A stretch of 7,597 bases of DNA from Candidatus Doudnabacteria bacterium (GCA_023245915.1 JAHFJK010000057.1:1-7597), one strand, 5' to 3'; shown: positions 1 through 4,422, counted from the first letter of the stretch. The notes: a model not told the origin generated them from the letters alone. Program-made: numbers and translations.

Positions 1-92
1 TTTCTAATTTTTTCAGGTCTCCAAGAATACCAGTAAAATGATGCTCCTAAAATTATAAACGCTATAATAATAAATAAAATTTTAACTTTCAT
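1..92 (-). CDS. N-terminus of a small membrane-anchored protein (partial, cut by window start)
   Basis: Reading the minus strand from an ATG at 92-90 gives 30 residues before the window ends: a short basic start (MKVK), a hydrophobic helix (ILFIIIAFIILG) and then an aromatic patch FYWYSWRPEKIR. A single N-terminal membrane anchor or uncleaved signal followed by a WRPEK-type motif is a pattern I recognise from many short uncharacterised Patescibacteria proteins. A purine-rich stretch (AAGGGAAAG) lies just upstream as a possible ribosome binding site. The gene follows the 93-aa gene on the same strand after 47 bp, so the two may be co-transcribed. Function unknown. The rest of the gene lies outside the window, so length and domains cannot be judged. 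Confidence 0.6.
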   Translation of the reverse strand, partial: MKVKILFIIIAFIILGASFYWYSWRPEKIR

Positions 93-135
93 ATAATTCT
101 TTCCCTTACTTCTTAATTCCTACCTCCTACCTCCT
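93..135 (-). repeat. Degenerate 7-bp purine-rich tandem repeat
   Basis: Read on the minus strand, the gap before the partial gene at 1-92 divides into six successive heptads: AGGAGGT, AGGAGGT, AGGAATT, AAGAAGT, AAGGGAA, AGAATTA. The first two are identical and the rest are decayed variants. The array runs almost to the start codon and contains several Shine-Dalgarno-like cores, so it may act as the ribosome-loading leader of that gene. The periodicity is visible directly. The role is inference. Confidence 0.5.
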
Positions 136-139
136 GTCT

Positions 140-421
140 TCACAACTCCTCCACCTTCATCCCCTTTAACTCATTCAAAGACATGCCGATGATTTTATTG
201 CTGGCTAAAAGTTTTTTAAAACTTTCCCTGTTTATTGGGTCTATCAATCTGACAAACACGTTGGCTTCCTTGCCGTCTTCTGCCCGCTTAATGTGCAAAA
301 TAATGCTTTTGTTATTCATTCTTTTGCCGGTAATTTTGCAGTTATCCAAGTCCAAGTCAGCTTTAGTGCGGCTGGCGGTCTGAAAAATTTCTCCTATGGT
401 GAAAATGTCTTTAAATAACAT
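140..421 (-). CDS. Hypothetical protein, 93 aa
   Basis: A complete ORF with an ATG start and TGA stop. A good ribosome binding site (AAAGGA, 5 bases before the ATG, read on the minus strand) supports the start. The product is small, soluble and charged, with no membrane segment or signal peptide. The pattern of short strands (KSIILHIK, ANVFVRLID) and a C-terminal helix (RESFKKLLASNKI, MSLNELKGM) suggests a small alpha/beta domain, but I do not recognise the family. It has one cysteine (C28) and no obvious catalytic motif. It lies downstream of the repeat-rich region after grpE and 47 bp upstream of a small membrane protein gene on the same strand. The long purine-rich gap between them suggests a shared transcript. 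Real by start context and coding composition. Function not assignable. Confidence 0.7.
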   Translation of the reverse strand: MLFKDIFTIGEIFQTASRTKADLDLDNCKITGKRMNNKSIILHIKRAEDGKEANVFVRLIDPINRESFKKLLASNKIIGMSLNELKGMKVEEL

Positions 422-439
422 AATGTCCTTTCTTTAATA

Positions 440-558
440 TGTCATCCCGACCGACCGAATGCATCTGAGGGAGTGGAGGGATCCCTTAACCTACAAAATT
501 TAGTTAATTTTCAAAATTAAGGGATTCCTCGACTCGGATGCACTCGCTCGGAATGACA
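440..558. repeat. Long imperfect inverted repeat, GTCATCCCGA...CGAGGGAT family
   Basis: The left arm (440-489) starts TGTCATCCCGACCGA and ends GGATCCCTTAA. The right arm (517-558) reads as its reverse complement with small indels (TTAAGGGATTCCTCGACTC ... CTCGGAATGACA). About 27 bp of AT-rich spacer lies between them. The pair could fold into a stem of about 40 bp in either transcript, stopping transcription or protecting the grpE or 93-aa gene mRNA. The GTCATYCCGAGCGA / TCGAGGGATC type of sequence is a widely scattered short repeat in many bacterial genomes, including CPR. Another copy of the same family lies at 871-915. Confidence 0.75.
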
Positions 559-575
559 CACTAAGCTAATGGCTG

Positions 576-773
576 TTAACTGTTTCTGAAACTTATTTTT
601 TTATTTTCCCGCTTGGGCAAAAAATTCTGCCTGCTTGCGACTTTTTTCCCTGTTTGGCCTTCCAGTGCTCTTCTGGCGTTGCCAGCTATGCGTCCGCCTT
701 TGCGCGCCGGTTCAAACCCGCCTTACGGCGCGTCTTCAAAATTGATAATGGATTTTTGTGTACTTTCCGGCAT
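576..773 (-). pseudogene. Decayed C-terminal fragment of a Bro-N/DinD-type protein
   Basis: One minus-strand frame reads from 773 down to a TAA at 578-576, interrupted by a TAA at 725-723. Before the stop it reads MPESTQKSIINFEDAP. After it comes GGRIAGNARRALEGQTGKK, VASRQNFLP and a lysine-rich end. The GGxxAGNARxxLExxTGKKVxSxxNFL pattern is what I recall from the C-terminal tails of CPR proteins annotated as phage antirepressor/Bro or DNA-damage-inducible protein D. MPE...KSI also resembles the MPExLPTPxKS segment of DinD. The N-terminal Bro or DinD domain is missing: an in-frame TAG at 815-813 closes the frame upstream. Between the two parts, GGFEPARK is encoded by a GC-rich palindromic stretch (about 690-735), which may be a repeat insertion that broke the gene. 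The family call is from memory of the motif only. Confidence 0.4.
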
Positions 774-788
774 AAAATTTATTTGTGT

Positions 789-915
789 TTGCTGATTGAT
801 ATCCCTCGGATGCTACTTAGGGATGGTTACTATGTTTGTCCGCCTTGGGCAGATTGCTTGCTGATTTGAGATCCCTCGACTCCTCCCGCTTACGCGGGAG
901 TCGCTCGGGATGACA
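789..915. repeat. Two related repeat copies with hairpins
   Basis: A direct repeat is visible: TTGCTGATTGATATCCCTCG at 789-808 and TTGCTGATTTGAGATCCCTCG (21 bp, one extra base) at 858-878. Each runs into a hairpin. The first is ATCCCT...AGGGAT (801-824). The second is CTCCCGC-TTAC-GCGGGAG (883-900), inside a wider ATCCCTCGACTC...GAGTCGCTCGGGAT stem that ends in GATGACA. The second hairpin lies 2-3 bases beyond the grpE stop and could end or stabilise that transcript, but it lacks a T-run on the minus strand. The sequence belongs to the same family as 440-558. Confidence 0.65.
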
Positions 916-916
916 A

Positions 917-1456
917 CTATAATAATTTTCTTTTACTGATTGTCACCTGACTCGGCCTGATAACTTTCCCATTCAACTCAAACCCGCTTTGGAGTTCTTC
1001 GATAATAGTTCCATCATCAGCCTCTGATTCGACTTCACGAACGGCTTCGTGAAAGTGCGGGTCGAATTTTTTGCCCACTGCTTCAATTTTCTTTACCCCC
1101 ATTTCGCTCAAGGTTTTGTCTAGCTGCGATAAAATTCCGTTAATCCCAACCATCCAATTTTCGTATTGCTTTTCAAAGCCCTGATTCATGCTTCCTGTTC
1201 CATGATTCATATATTCAGGCATATGTCGTAAGGCTTGTTCAAGGCTGTCCAAGGCCGGCAACAACTTAGCCACCGTAACTTCGCGCGCAAACTCTATTAA
1301 TTCCTTATTCTCCGCTTCTTTCCTTTTCTTATAATTCTCAAAATCCGCGGCCGTGCGCTTCCAGTTGTTCATGGCGTTTTCCAGGTCTTCCTGCAATTTT
1401 GCTAAATCGGCATCATCGGAAATGTTTTGTTGATCCATCTGTTGTACTTCATCCAT
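917..1456 (-). CDS. grpE: GrpE, nucleotide exchange factor of DnaK
   Basis: GrpE releases ADP from the DnaK chaperone in the cytoplasm. The 179-aa product has the usual order: a charged N-terminal coiled coil (about residues 12-60, including FENYKKRKEAENKELIEFA), a helical dimerisation part (LLPALDSLEQAL, 65-76), and the C-terminal beta domain with the signature GKKFDPHFHEAV (128-139) and the closing ELNGKVIRPSQVTIS (160-174). I prefer the ATG at 1456. A TTG nine bases upstream is in frame but has no better ribosome site. The start lies only 12 bp after the stop of the four-helix-bundle gene, so translation is probably coupled. Residues about 82-97 (YMNHGTGSMNQGFEKQ) look like extra sequence in the loop before the conserved W-x-x-GI segment, and the DNA there has a short direct repeat (ATGAATCA twice). 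The operon is headed by hrcA and a CIRCE operator, so heat-shock control is expected. Confidence 0.95.
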   Translation of the reverse strand: MDEVQQMDQQNISDDADLAKLQEDLENAMNNWKRTAADFENYKKRKEAENKELIEFAREVTVAKLLPALDSLEQALRHMPEYMNHGTGSMNQGFEKQYENWMVGINGILSQLDKTLSEMGVKKIEAVGKKFDPHFHEAVREVESEADDGTIIEELQSGFELNGKVIRPSQVTISKRKLL

Positions 1457-1457
1457 A

Positions 1458-1503
1458 ATTTTCAATTCTTACTTTTCAATTTTCAATGAATTTTTAATTT
1501 TCA
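1458..1503 (-). repeat. AT-rich AATTGAAAATT-type repeat forming the junction of two genes
   Basis: On the minus strand the junction reads as decayed copies of TTGAAAATT/TTAAAAATT (TGAAAATTAAAAATTCATTG, AAAATTGAAAAG, AATTGAAAATT). It encodes the last residues of the four-helix-bundle protein (MKIKNSLKIEK) and runs to the grpE start codon. Similar motifs (AAATTTTCAATTT, GAATTTTCAATG) fill the gap on the other side of that gene (about 1850-1885), so the gene is bracketed by this repeat type. Confidence 0.5.
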
Positions 1504-1852
1504 TCGTTGAACAAATTTTATTAAAAATCAAAGTAAACTCTTGTGCCTCATTCCAAAAAATTTTGATTTGATCTCCGTGTTCGGGAAAACAACTTTGCAA
1601 CATCCTTAACCAGTGCTTAGTCTCTTGAGCTTCTTTTTTACAGATAAATATTTTATTGGTAAAATCTTTGGGCGAGCTGGCTCCGTTTGCCTCCATATAA
1701 TTGGCGCCAACGCTGCTGGCAGATCTTACTAATTGGCTAACTAAAGGAGTAGAAATAGCATCCCTTTTTAGACCCTTAAGAAAAACAATAATTTGCTCTC
1801 CAAATTTAGCAGTTCGCTCTTCCAAATCATAATTATTTTTAAATTCAGACAT
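1469..1852 (-). CDS. Four-helix-bundle protein, 23S rRNA intervening-sequence (IVS) type
   Basis: The 127-aa product matches the four-helix-bundle/IVS protein family (TIGR02436, PF05635): an early helix with FGEQIIVFLKGL (17-28), then the typical block LVSQLVRSASSVGANYMEANGASSPKDF spanning about 37-64 (SSVGANYMEA is the clearest signature), then KIFICKKEAQETKHWL. The fold is established for the family. Molecular function is not, although relatives are encoded inside excised 23S rRNA inserts. It sits between hrcA and grpE, 33 bp after the hrcA stop and 12 bp before grpE, so it is co-transcribed with them. No Shine-Dalgarno is visible upstream. AT-rich repeats flank both ends, and the C-terminal tail MKIKNSLKIEK is encoded by the repeat itself. 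This looks like a mobile or recently inserted cassette in a heat-shock operon (inference). Confidence 0.85.
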   Translation of the reverse strand: MSEFKNNYDLEERTAKFGEQIIVFLKGLKRDAISTPLVSQLVRSASSVGANYMEANGASSPKDFTNKIFICKKEAQETKHWLRMLQSCFPEHGDQIKIFWNEAQEFTLIFNKICSTMKIKNSLKIEK

Positions 1853-1885
1853 TGAAAATTCAGTGGAAAGTTTAAATTGAAAATT

Positions 1886-2644
1886 TTATTTTAGCATTAA
1901 AATCAATAGTACCACCCCCGCTCCCCCGCCCAACAATTTCGCGATATATTCCATGAGCGACATATTTTTCTCATACTTCATCGACTTCGGCCCAACCAAA
2001 CCAATCACGCCCTTTTTTCCACTGGGCAGCTGAAGTCCGGATACTATCATGGAATAGTCTGAATTTTTCGACAAAGTAATTTCTTTGCCAATTTTTGCTT
2101 CCGGGCCGTGGCCGGCGTAATCTTTTATCATTTCTTCGGCGTGCTCGTCTATGTGGTCAAAAAATTCCGCAATTTCTTTGGCATCTTGCTGCGGCATAGA
2201 AGGATTGGCAAGCAAATTAGAAAGGCCAATGGTGGAAACTTCTTCGGGAAACAGGGCGAACGATGCCTGCTGGGAATGGTCTGACAAAAGTTTAGCCAGT
2301 CTGCGGCTAATTTCGGCATTAGCCATTTGCAATTTCATCAATTCAGTTTTTAAGTGGTCCTGCTCTTTTAAACTCAACTTCACTCTGTCCATTAACTGGT
2401 TTACAAAATACCTAAAGCCTTTGTCTGTTGGCACGCGGCCGGCAGAAGTGTACGGCTGTTTTATAAAACCGTTTTTTTCCAGCACCTGCATTTCATTTCT
2501 TATGGTCGGGCTGCTGACGTTGAAATTGTATTTGTCGACTAAATCTTTACTGGCCACCGGCTGCCCATTTTCGCAGTTTTCTTTGACTATTGCCGCAAGA
2601 ATTTTTGTTTGACGTGATGTAATTAAATCTTCTGATTGATTCAT
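1886..2644 (-). CDS. hrcA: HrcA, heat-inducible transcription repressor (short form)
   Basis: HrcA represses class I heat-shock operons by binding the CIRCE inverted repeat. The N-terminal winged helix-turn-helix is clear: TSRQTKILAAIVKENCENGQ (9-28), SSPTIRNEM (44-52), then the hallmark YTSAGRVPTDKGFRYFV (65-81). The central part (about 90-170) is helical. Near the end, GLVGPKSMKYEKNMSLMEYIA (215-235) matches the conserved GPxxMxYxxxxxLxxYxA end of the family. At 252 aa it is much shorter than the roughly 340 aa of Bacillus HrcA. The last 15 residues (LGGGAGVVLLILMLK) are hydrophobic, which is unusual for a soluble repressor. AAGGG lies 6 bases before the ATG. It heads the operon hrcA / four-helix bundle / grpE, and a CIRCE-like site overlaps its promoter, so autoregulation is likely. 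Confidence 0.93.
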   Translation of the reverse strand: MNQSEDLITSRQTKILAAIVKENCENGQPVASKDLVDKYNFNVSSPTIRNEMQVLEKNGFIKQPYTSAGRVPTDKGFRYFVNQLMDRVKLSLKEQDHLKTELMKLQMANAEISRRLAKLLSDHSQQASFALFPEEVSTIGLSNLLANPSMPQQDAKEIAEFFDHIDEHAEEMIKDYAGHGPEAKIGKEITLSKNSDYSMIVSGLQLPSGKKGVIGLVGPKSMKYEKNMSLMEYIAKLLGGGAGVVLLILMLK

Positions 2645-2675
2645 AAAAAACCCTTATTACCGGCTAAAATTCTTG

Positions 2676-2714
2676 CCCCGTAGCGAACGAGCGAAGCGAG
2701 TTCTGCTACCGGGG
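2676..2714 (-). repeat. Imperfect hairpin in the hrcA leader
   Basis: Minus-strand arms are CCCCGGTAGCAGAACTCGC and GCTCGTTCGCTACGGGG, pairing with single-base bulges around a short TTC-type loop. It lies about 55 bases downstream of the predicted transcription start and about 30 bases before the hrcA ATG. No T-run follows, so it is not a standard terminator. The GAACTCGCTTCGCTCGTTC core looks like another dispersed palindromic repeat. Confidence 0.6.
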
Positions 2715-2777
2715 TTTGCCTGTCTGGTTGTAATTTCCTGCTTTTCCATAGCGCTTAATGCTTACTTCTTATTGCTA

Positions 2778-2806
2778 ATGATACTATTATCACTCTCTAC
2801 TGTCAA
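2778..2806 (-). promoter_or_regulatory. Sigma70-type promoter of the hrcA operon
   Basis: On the minus strand, TTGACA (2806-2801) is separated by exactly 17 bases from TATCAT (2783-2778): a perfect -35 and a 5/6 -10 match. Transcription would begin near 2771, giving a leader of about 127 nt before hrcA. The -35 box and spacer lie inside the CIRCE-like operator. Confidence 0.75.
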
Positions 2807-2813
2807 GTGATAA
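2787..2813. promoter_or_regulatory. CIRCE-like HrcA operator
   Basis: The sequence is TTATCACTC-N9-AAGTGATAA, with arms of 9 bp and a 9-bp spacer, the exact geometry of CIRCE (consensus TTAGCACTC-N9-GAGTGCTAA). Arms match each other at 8 of 9 positions and extend one more A:T pair outward. It differs from the consensus mainly by T for G in TTAGC and A for C in GCTAA, a symmetrical change that keeps the palindrome. It overlaps the -35 and spacer of the hrcA promoter. Confidence 0.8.
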
Positions 2814-2828
2814 TTTCCTGATAAAGAC

Positions 2829-2857
2829 TTTACAGGTTGCCTAATCAGATGTAAAAT
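2829..2857 (+). promoter_or_regulatory. Candidate promoter for the S53 peptidase gene
   Basis: TTTACA (2829-2834) and TAAAAT (2852-2857) are separated by 17 bases, each matching the sigma70 consensus at 5 of 6 positions. The predicted start near 2864 gives a leader of about 120 nt with a hairpin and a palindromic repeat. Supported by sequence match and position only. Confidence 0.5.
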
Positions 2858-2935
2858 TTGGTTACTAATTATTAAATCTTAAAATGAACCCCGTTTAGAA
2901 GTTCTTTCTAACTTACAACGCGGTTTATAAATTAT

Positions 2936-2965
2936 CATGCCGGAGGCAAATCCGCCTCTGGCGGA
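2936..2965. repeat. Degenerate double-hairpin palindromic element in peptidase leader
   Basis: The second half is a perfect TCCGCC-TCT-GGCGGA hairpin (2951-2965). The first half (2936-2950) reads CATGCCGGAGGCAAA, a decayed partner retaining GCC-GGA-GGC. Its 30-bp layout matches the intact copy at 4591-4620. It ends about 10 bases before the AAGGA ribosome site of the peptidase gene, and its CATG creates a spurious in-frame upstream ATG at 2937. Confidence 0.7.
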
Positions 2966-2984
2966 AATAAAAAAAGGAAAACTT

Positions 2985-4292
2985 ATGGCAATAAAATTCC
3001 CCAATACTTCTAACGGGGTGAAACAAAAATTTATCTTGATTTCAAAAAGGCTTATTTTAAGCCTGGTTTTTTCGCTGATGCTTTTCCCTGCTATGACAGC
3101 GGCGCAAAAGGAAGATAAAGGCCAGAGCCGCGAGGGAGACCGGGGTGGAGAAAAATTTTTCCAAAGAACCCAGCTCCGGCATAATAAAAAAGTTTGCGAC
3201 AATCCGGCAGCAGATGAAGCCGCTTGCCACGCGCGGGTAGCAACCGAAGACGCAAACCCCAAAGCTGCCAAAACTTTTATTGCTCCCAGTGGCTACGGGC
3301 CGGCGCAGTTTAGAGGAGCATACGGCGTAAACGGTATTGCCAGTTCAACCTCCCCCAGAATTATTGCTATAGTGGATGCTTACGACCATCCCAGCATAAA
3401 AAACGATTTGGATGTTTACAGCGCGCAGTTCGGCATACCGACTCTGCCTAATTGCAACGTCGCCATTGCTTCTTCCCCTGTGCCCTGCTTTAAAAAAGTT
3501 AACCAAAACGGCGGCACAAATTATCCGCAACAAAACGCCGGCTGGGCTTTGGAAATTGCGCTCGATGTGGAAGCCGCGCACGCGCTTTGCCAAAACTGCA
3601 GCATTCTGTTAGTGGAAGCCTCTTCCGCATCTTATACCAATTTATTGGCAGCCGAAGACCGCGCAGCCATTTTAGGCGCGAAAATCATTTCCAATTCCTG
3701 GGGCAGTAATGAATTTTCCAGCCAGACAGCTTTAGATTATCACTTTAACAAACCGGGCGTAGCCATAACCGTCAGCTCCGGCGACAGCGGCTACGGCGCG
3801 CAGTATCCGGCCAGTTCCCGCTATATTACAGCAGTAGGCGGAACTTCTTTAACCGTTAATGATGATAATAGTTACGGTGGTGAAACTGCATGGTCCGGCA
3901 GCGGCAGCGGCTGTTCGCTTTATGAAACCAAGCCGGCTTGGCAAAAAGATGCCAGCTGCGCCAAAAGAACAGTGGCAGATGTTTCCGCTGTTGCCGACCC
4001 CAACACCGGCGCCGCGGTTTATGACAGCGTTCGCTATCAAGGTGTAAGAGGCTGGTTCCAGGTTGGCGGCACTTCCTTGTCCGCGCCGATTATTGCCGCG
4101 ATTTACGCGCTCTCCGGCAACACCGCAAGCCCGAGCATACCATACATCTCGGTCTCCTCGACACCTTCCAGCCTGCGCGATGTTATTTCCGGTAGCAACG
4201 GCTCCTGCGGCGGCAGCTACTTATGCACCGCGTTCCCCGGCTACGACGGCCCCACCGGCCTGGGCTCCCCTAACGGCTTTGGAGCGTTCTAA
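2985..4292 (+). CDS. Secreted sedolisin-type (S53) serine-carboxyl peptidase
   Basis: The 435-aa product is an exported endopeptidase of the S53 (sedolisin/kumamolisin) family. I chose the ATG at 2985 because AAAAGGAAAA precedes it and a signal peptide follows directly: basic region (KQK, KR), hydrophobic LILSLVFSLMLF (23-34), likely cleavage after AMTAA. The 16-codon longer version starts inside a repeat. Catalytic residues fit the family: Glu190 and Asp194 (ALEIALDVE), oxyanion Asp267 (SSGDSGYG) and nucleophile Ser364 in GGTSLSAP. The calcium-site region is at the end (DVISGSNG, GYDGPTGLGSPNG, Asp399 and Asp421). The large activation prodomain of classical sedolisins is missing: only about 60 residues separate the signal from the domain start (PSGYGPAQFRGAYG, 101-114). 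There are ten cysteines in the mature part (71, 81, 157, 168, 202, 205, 310, 325, 408, 414), suggesting disulfides. The closest type I recall is prodomain-less S53 proteins of Actinobacteria and Chloroflexi, so transfer is possible. Confidence 0.9.
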   Translation: MAIKFPNTSNGVKQKFILISKRLILSLVFSLMLFPAMTAAQKEDKGQSREGDRGGEKFFQRTQLRHNKKVCDNPAADEAACHARVATEDANPKAAKTFIAPSGYGPAQFRGAYGVNGIASSTSPRIIAIVDAYDHPSIKNDLDVYSAQFGIPTLPNCNVAIASSPVPCFKKVNQNGGTNYPQQNAGWALEIALDVEAAHALCQNCSILLVEASSASYTNLLAAEDRAAILGAKIISNSWGSNEFSSQTALDYHFNKPGVAITVSSGDSGYGAQYPASSRYITAVGGTSLTVNDDNSYGGETAWSGSGSGCSLYETKPAWQKDASCAKRTVADVSAVADPNTGAAVYDSVRYQGVRGWFQVGGTSLSAPIIAAIYALSGNTASPSIPYISVSSTPSSLRDVISGSNGSCGGSYLCTAFPGYDGPTGLGSPNGFGAF

Positions 4293-4314
4293 AAAAATTT
4301 GATTTTGTTTGTTG

Positions 4315-4351
4315 ATAAATCCGCCTGAATTTGAAATTCTGGCGGATTTAT
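4315..4351. terminator. Strong near-perfect hairpin after the peptidase gene
   Basis: Arms ATAAATCCGCC and GGCGGATTTAT pair over 11 bp. The interior GAATTT-G-AAATTC pairs a further 6 bp after one T:T mismatch. It lies 23 bp after the peptidase stop and before the promoter of the next operon. The downstream tract is ATATATG, not a full T-run, so termination strength is uncertain. TCCGCC/GGCGGA is also the core of the palindromic repeats seen elsewhere in the window. Confidence 0.7.
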
Positions 4352-4354
4352 ATA

Positions 4355-4372
4355 TGTAAAGTATACTTGACA
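4355..4372. promoter_or_regulatory. 18-bp palindromic operator overlapping the redox operon -35
   Basis: TGTAAAGTATACTTGACA is palindromic except for one pair; the central AAGTATACTT is perfect. It covers the -35 box TTGACA (4367-4372), the classic place for a repressor. A plausible binder is the XRE regulator encoded at the far end of the same gene cluster, but nothing here proves it. Confidence 0.5.
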
Positions 4373-4395
4373 TACTATTTACGTCTTGTTAGACT
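4367..4395 (+). promoter_or_regulatory. Promoter of the thioredoxin-ccdA-tlpA operon
   Basis: TTGACA (4367-4372), a 17-bp spacer, and TAGACT (4390-4395), which matches TATAAT at 4 of 6. It is 28 bp before the ATG of the first gene, with AAAGGA at 4412-4417 as ribosome binding site. The perfect -35 makes it convincing despite the weak -10. Confidence 0.6.
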
Positions 4396-4422
4396 ATCAT
4401 TAGATTTAAAGAAAGGACTAAT

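Larger units (their letters stand above)
422..916. other. Repeat-dense intergenic region with gene remnant
   Basis: About 495 bp without an intact gene between grpE and the 93-aa gene. It holds an inverted pair of GTCATCCCGA-type repeats (440-558), the decayed tail of a Bro/DinD-like gene on the minus strand (576-773), and further repeat copies including a GC-rich hairpin next to the grpE stop (789-915). A degenerate single hairpin TCCGCC-TTG-GGCAGA is at 839-853. Short plus-strand ORFs here have no ribosome binding site and no recognisable product. This is where dnaK or dnaJ would often follow grpE, and neither is present. Confidence 0.65.
2645..2984. other. Divergent control region between hrcA and the S53 peptidase
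   Basis: About 340 bp without a coding gene. It holds the hrcA leader with a hairpin (2676-2714), the hrcA promoter with its CIRCE operator (2778-2813), a plus-strand promoter candidate (2829-2857), an imperfect hairpin in the peptidase leader (arms about 2887-2902 and 2911-2925, AACCCCGTT... and ...AACGCGGTT) and a palindromic repeat just before the peptidase ribosome site (2936-2965). The two predicted promoters are back to back with their -35 boxes only 22 bp apart, so HrcA bound at CIRCE could affect both. Confidence 0.7.

Noticed and set aside
690..735. GGTTCAAACCC resembling the T-loop of a tRNA
   Set aside because: The flanking bases do not form a matching acceptor stem, and no D-arm or anticodon arm can be drawn in the preceding 50 bases. 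It fits a palindromic repeat in a gene remnant better.
613..869. Short plus-strand ORFs of 60 and 71 codons
   Set aside because: No ribosome binding site or recognisable product; they cross repeats, and the opposite strand holds the Bro/DinD-like remnant.
440..915. CRISPR array
   Set aside because: Repeats are few, of unequal length and in mixed orientation, with no regular spacers and no cas genes nearby.
1457..1465. TTG start extending GrpE by three residues
   Set aside because: A rare start with no better ribosome site; the ATG at 1456 is close, in frame and more usual. The extra residues come from the AT-rich repeat.
1469..1852. Antitoxin or toxin gene paired with grpE or hrcA
   Set aside because: The SSVGANYMEA signature fits the four-helix-bundle/IVS family; there is no partner of toxin type next to it.
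2937..2984. Longer start for the S53 peptidase
   Set aside because: It begins inside a palindromic repeat without a ribosome site and would bury the signal peptide. The ATG at 2985 has AAGGA and a signal peptide directly after it.
2879..3271. Minus-strand ORF of 130 codons opposite the peptidase start
   Set aside because: It lies antisense to a confident gene and has no recognisable domain; a shadow reading. The same applies to the antisense ORFs at 5008-5502 and 7265-7483.
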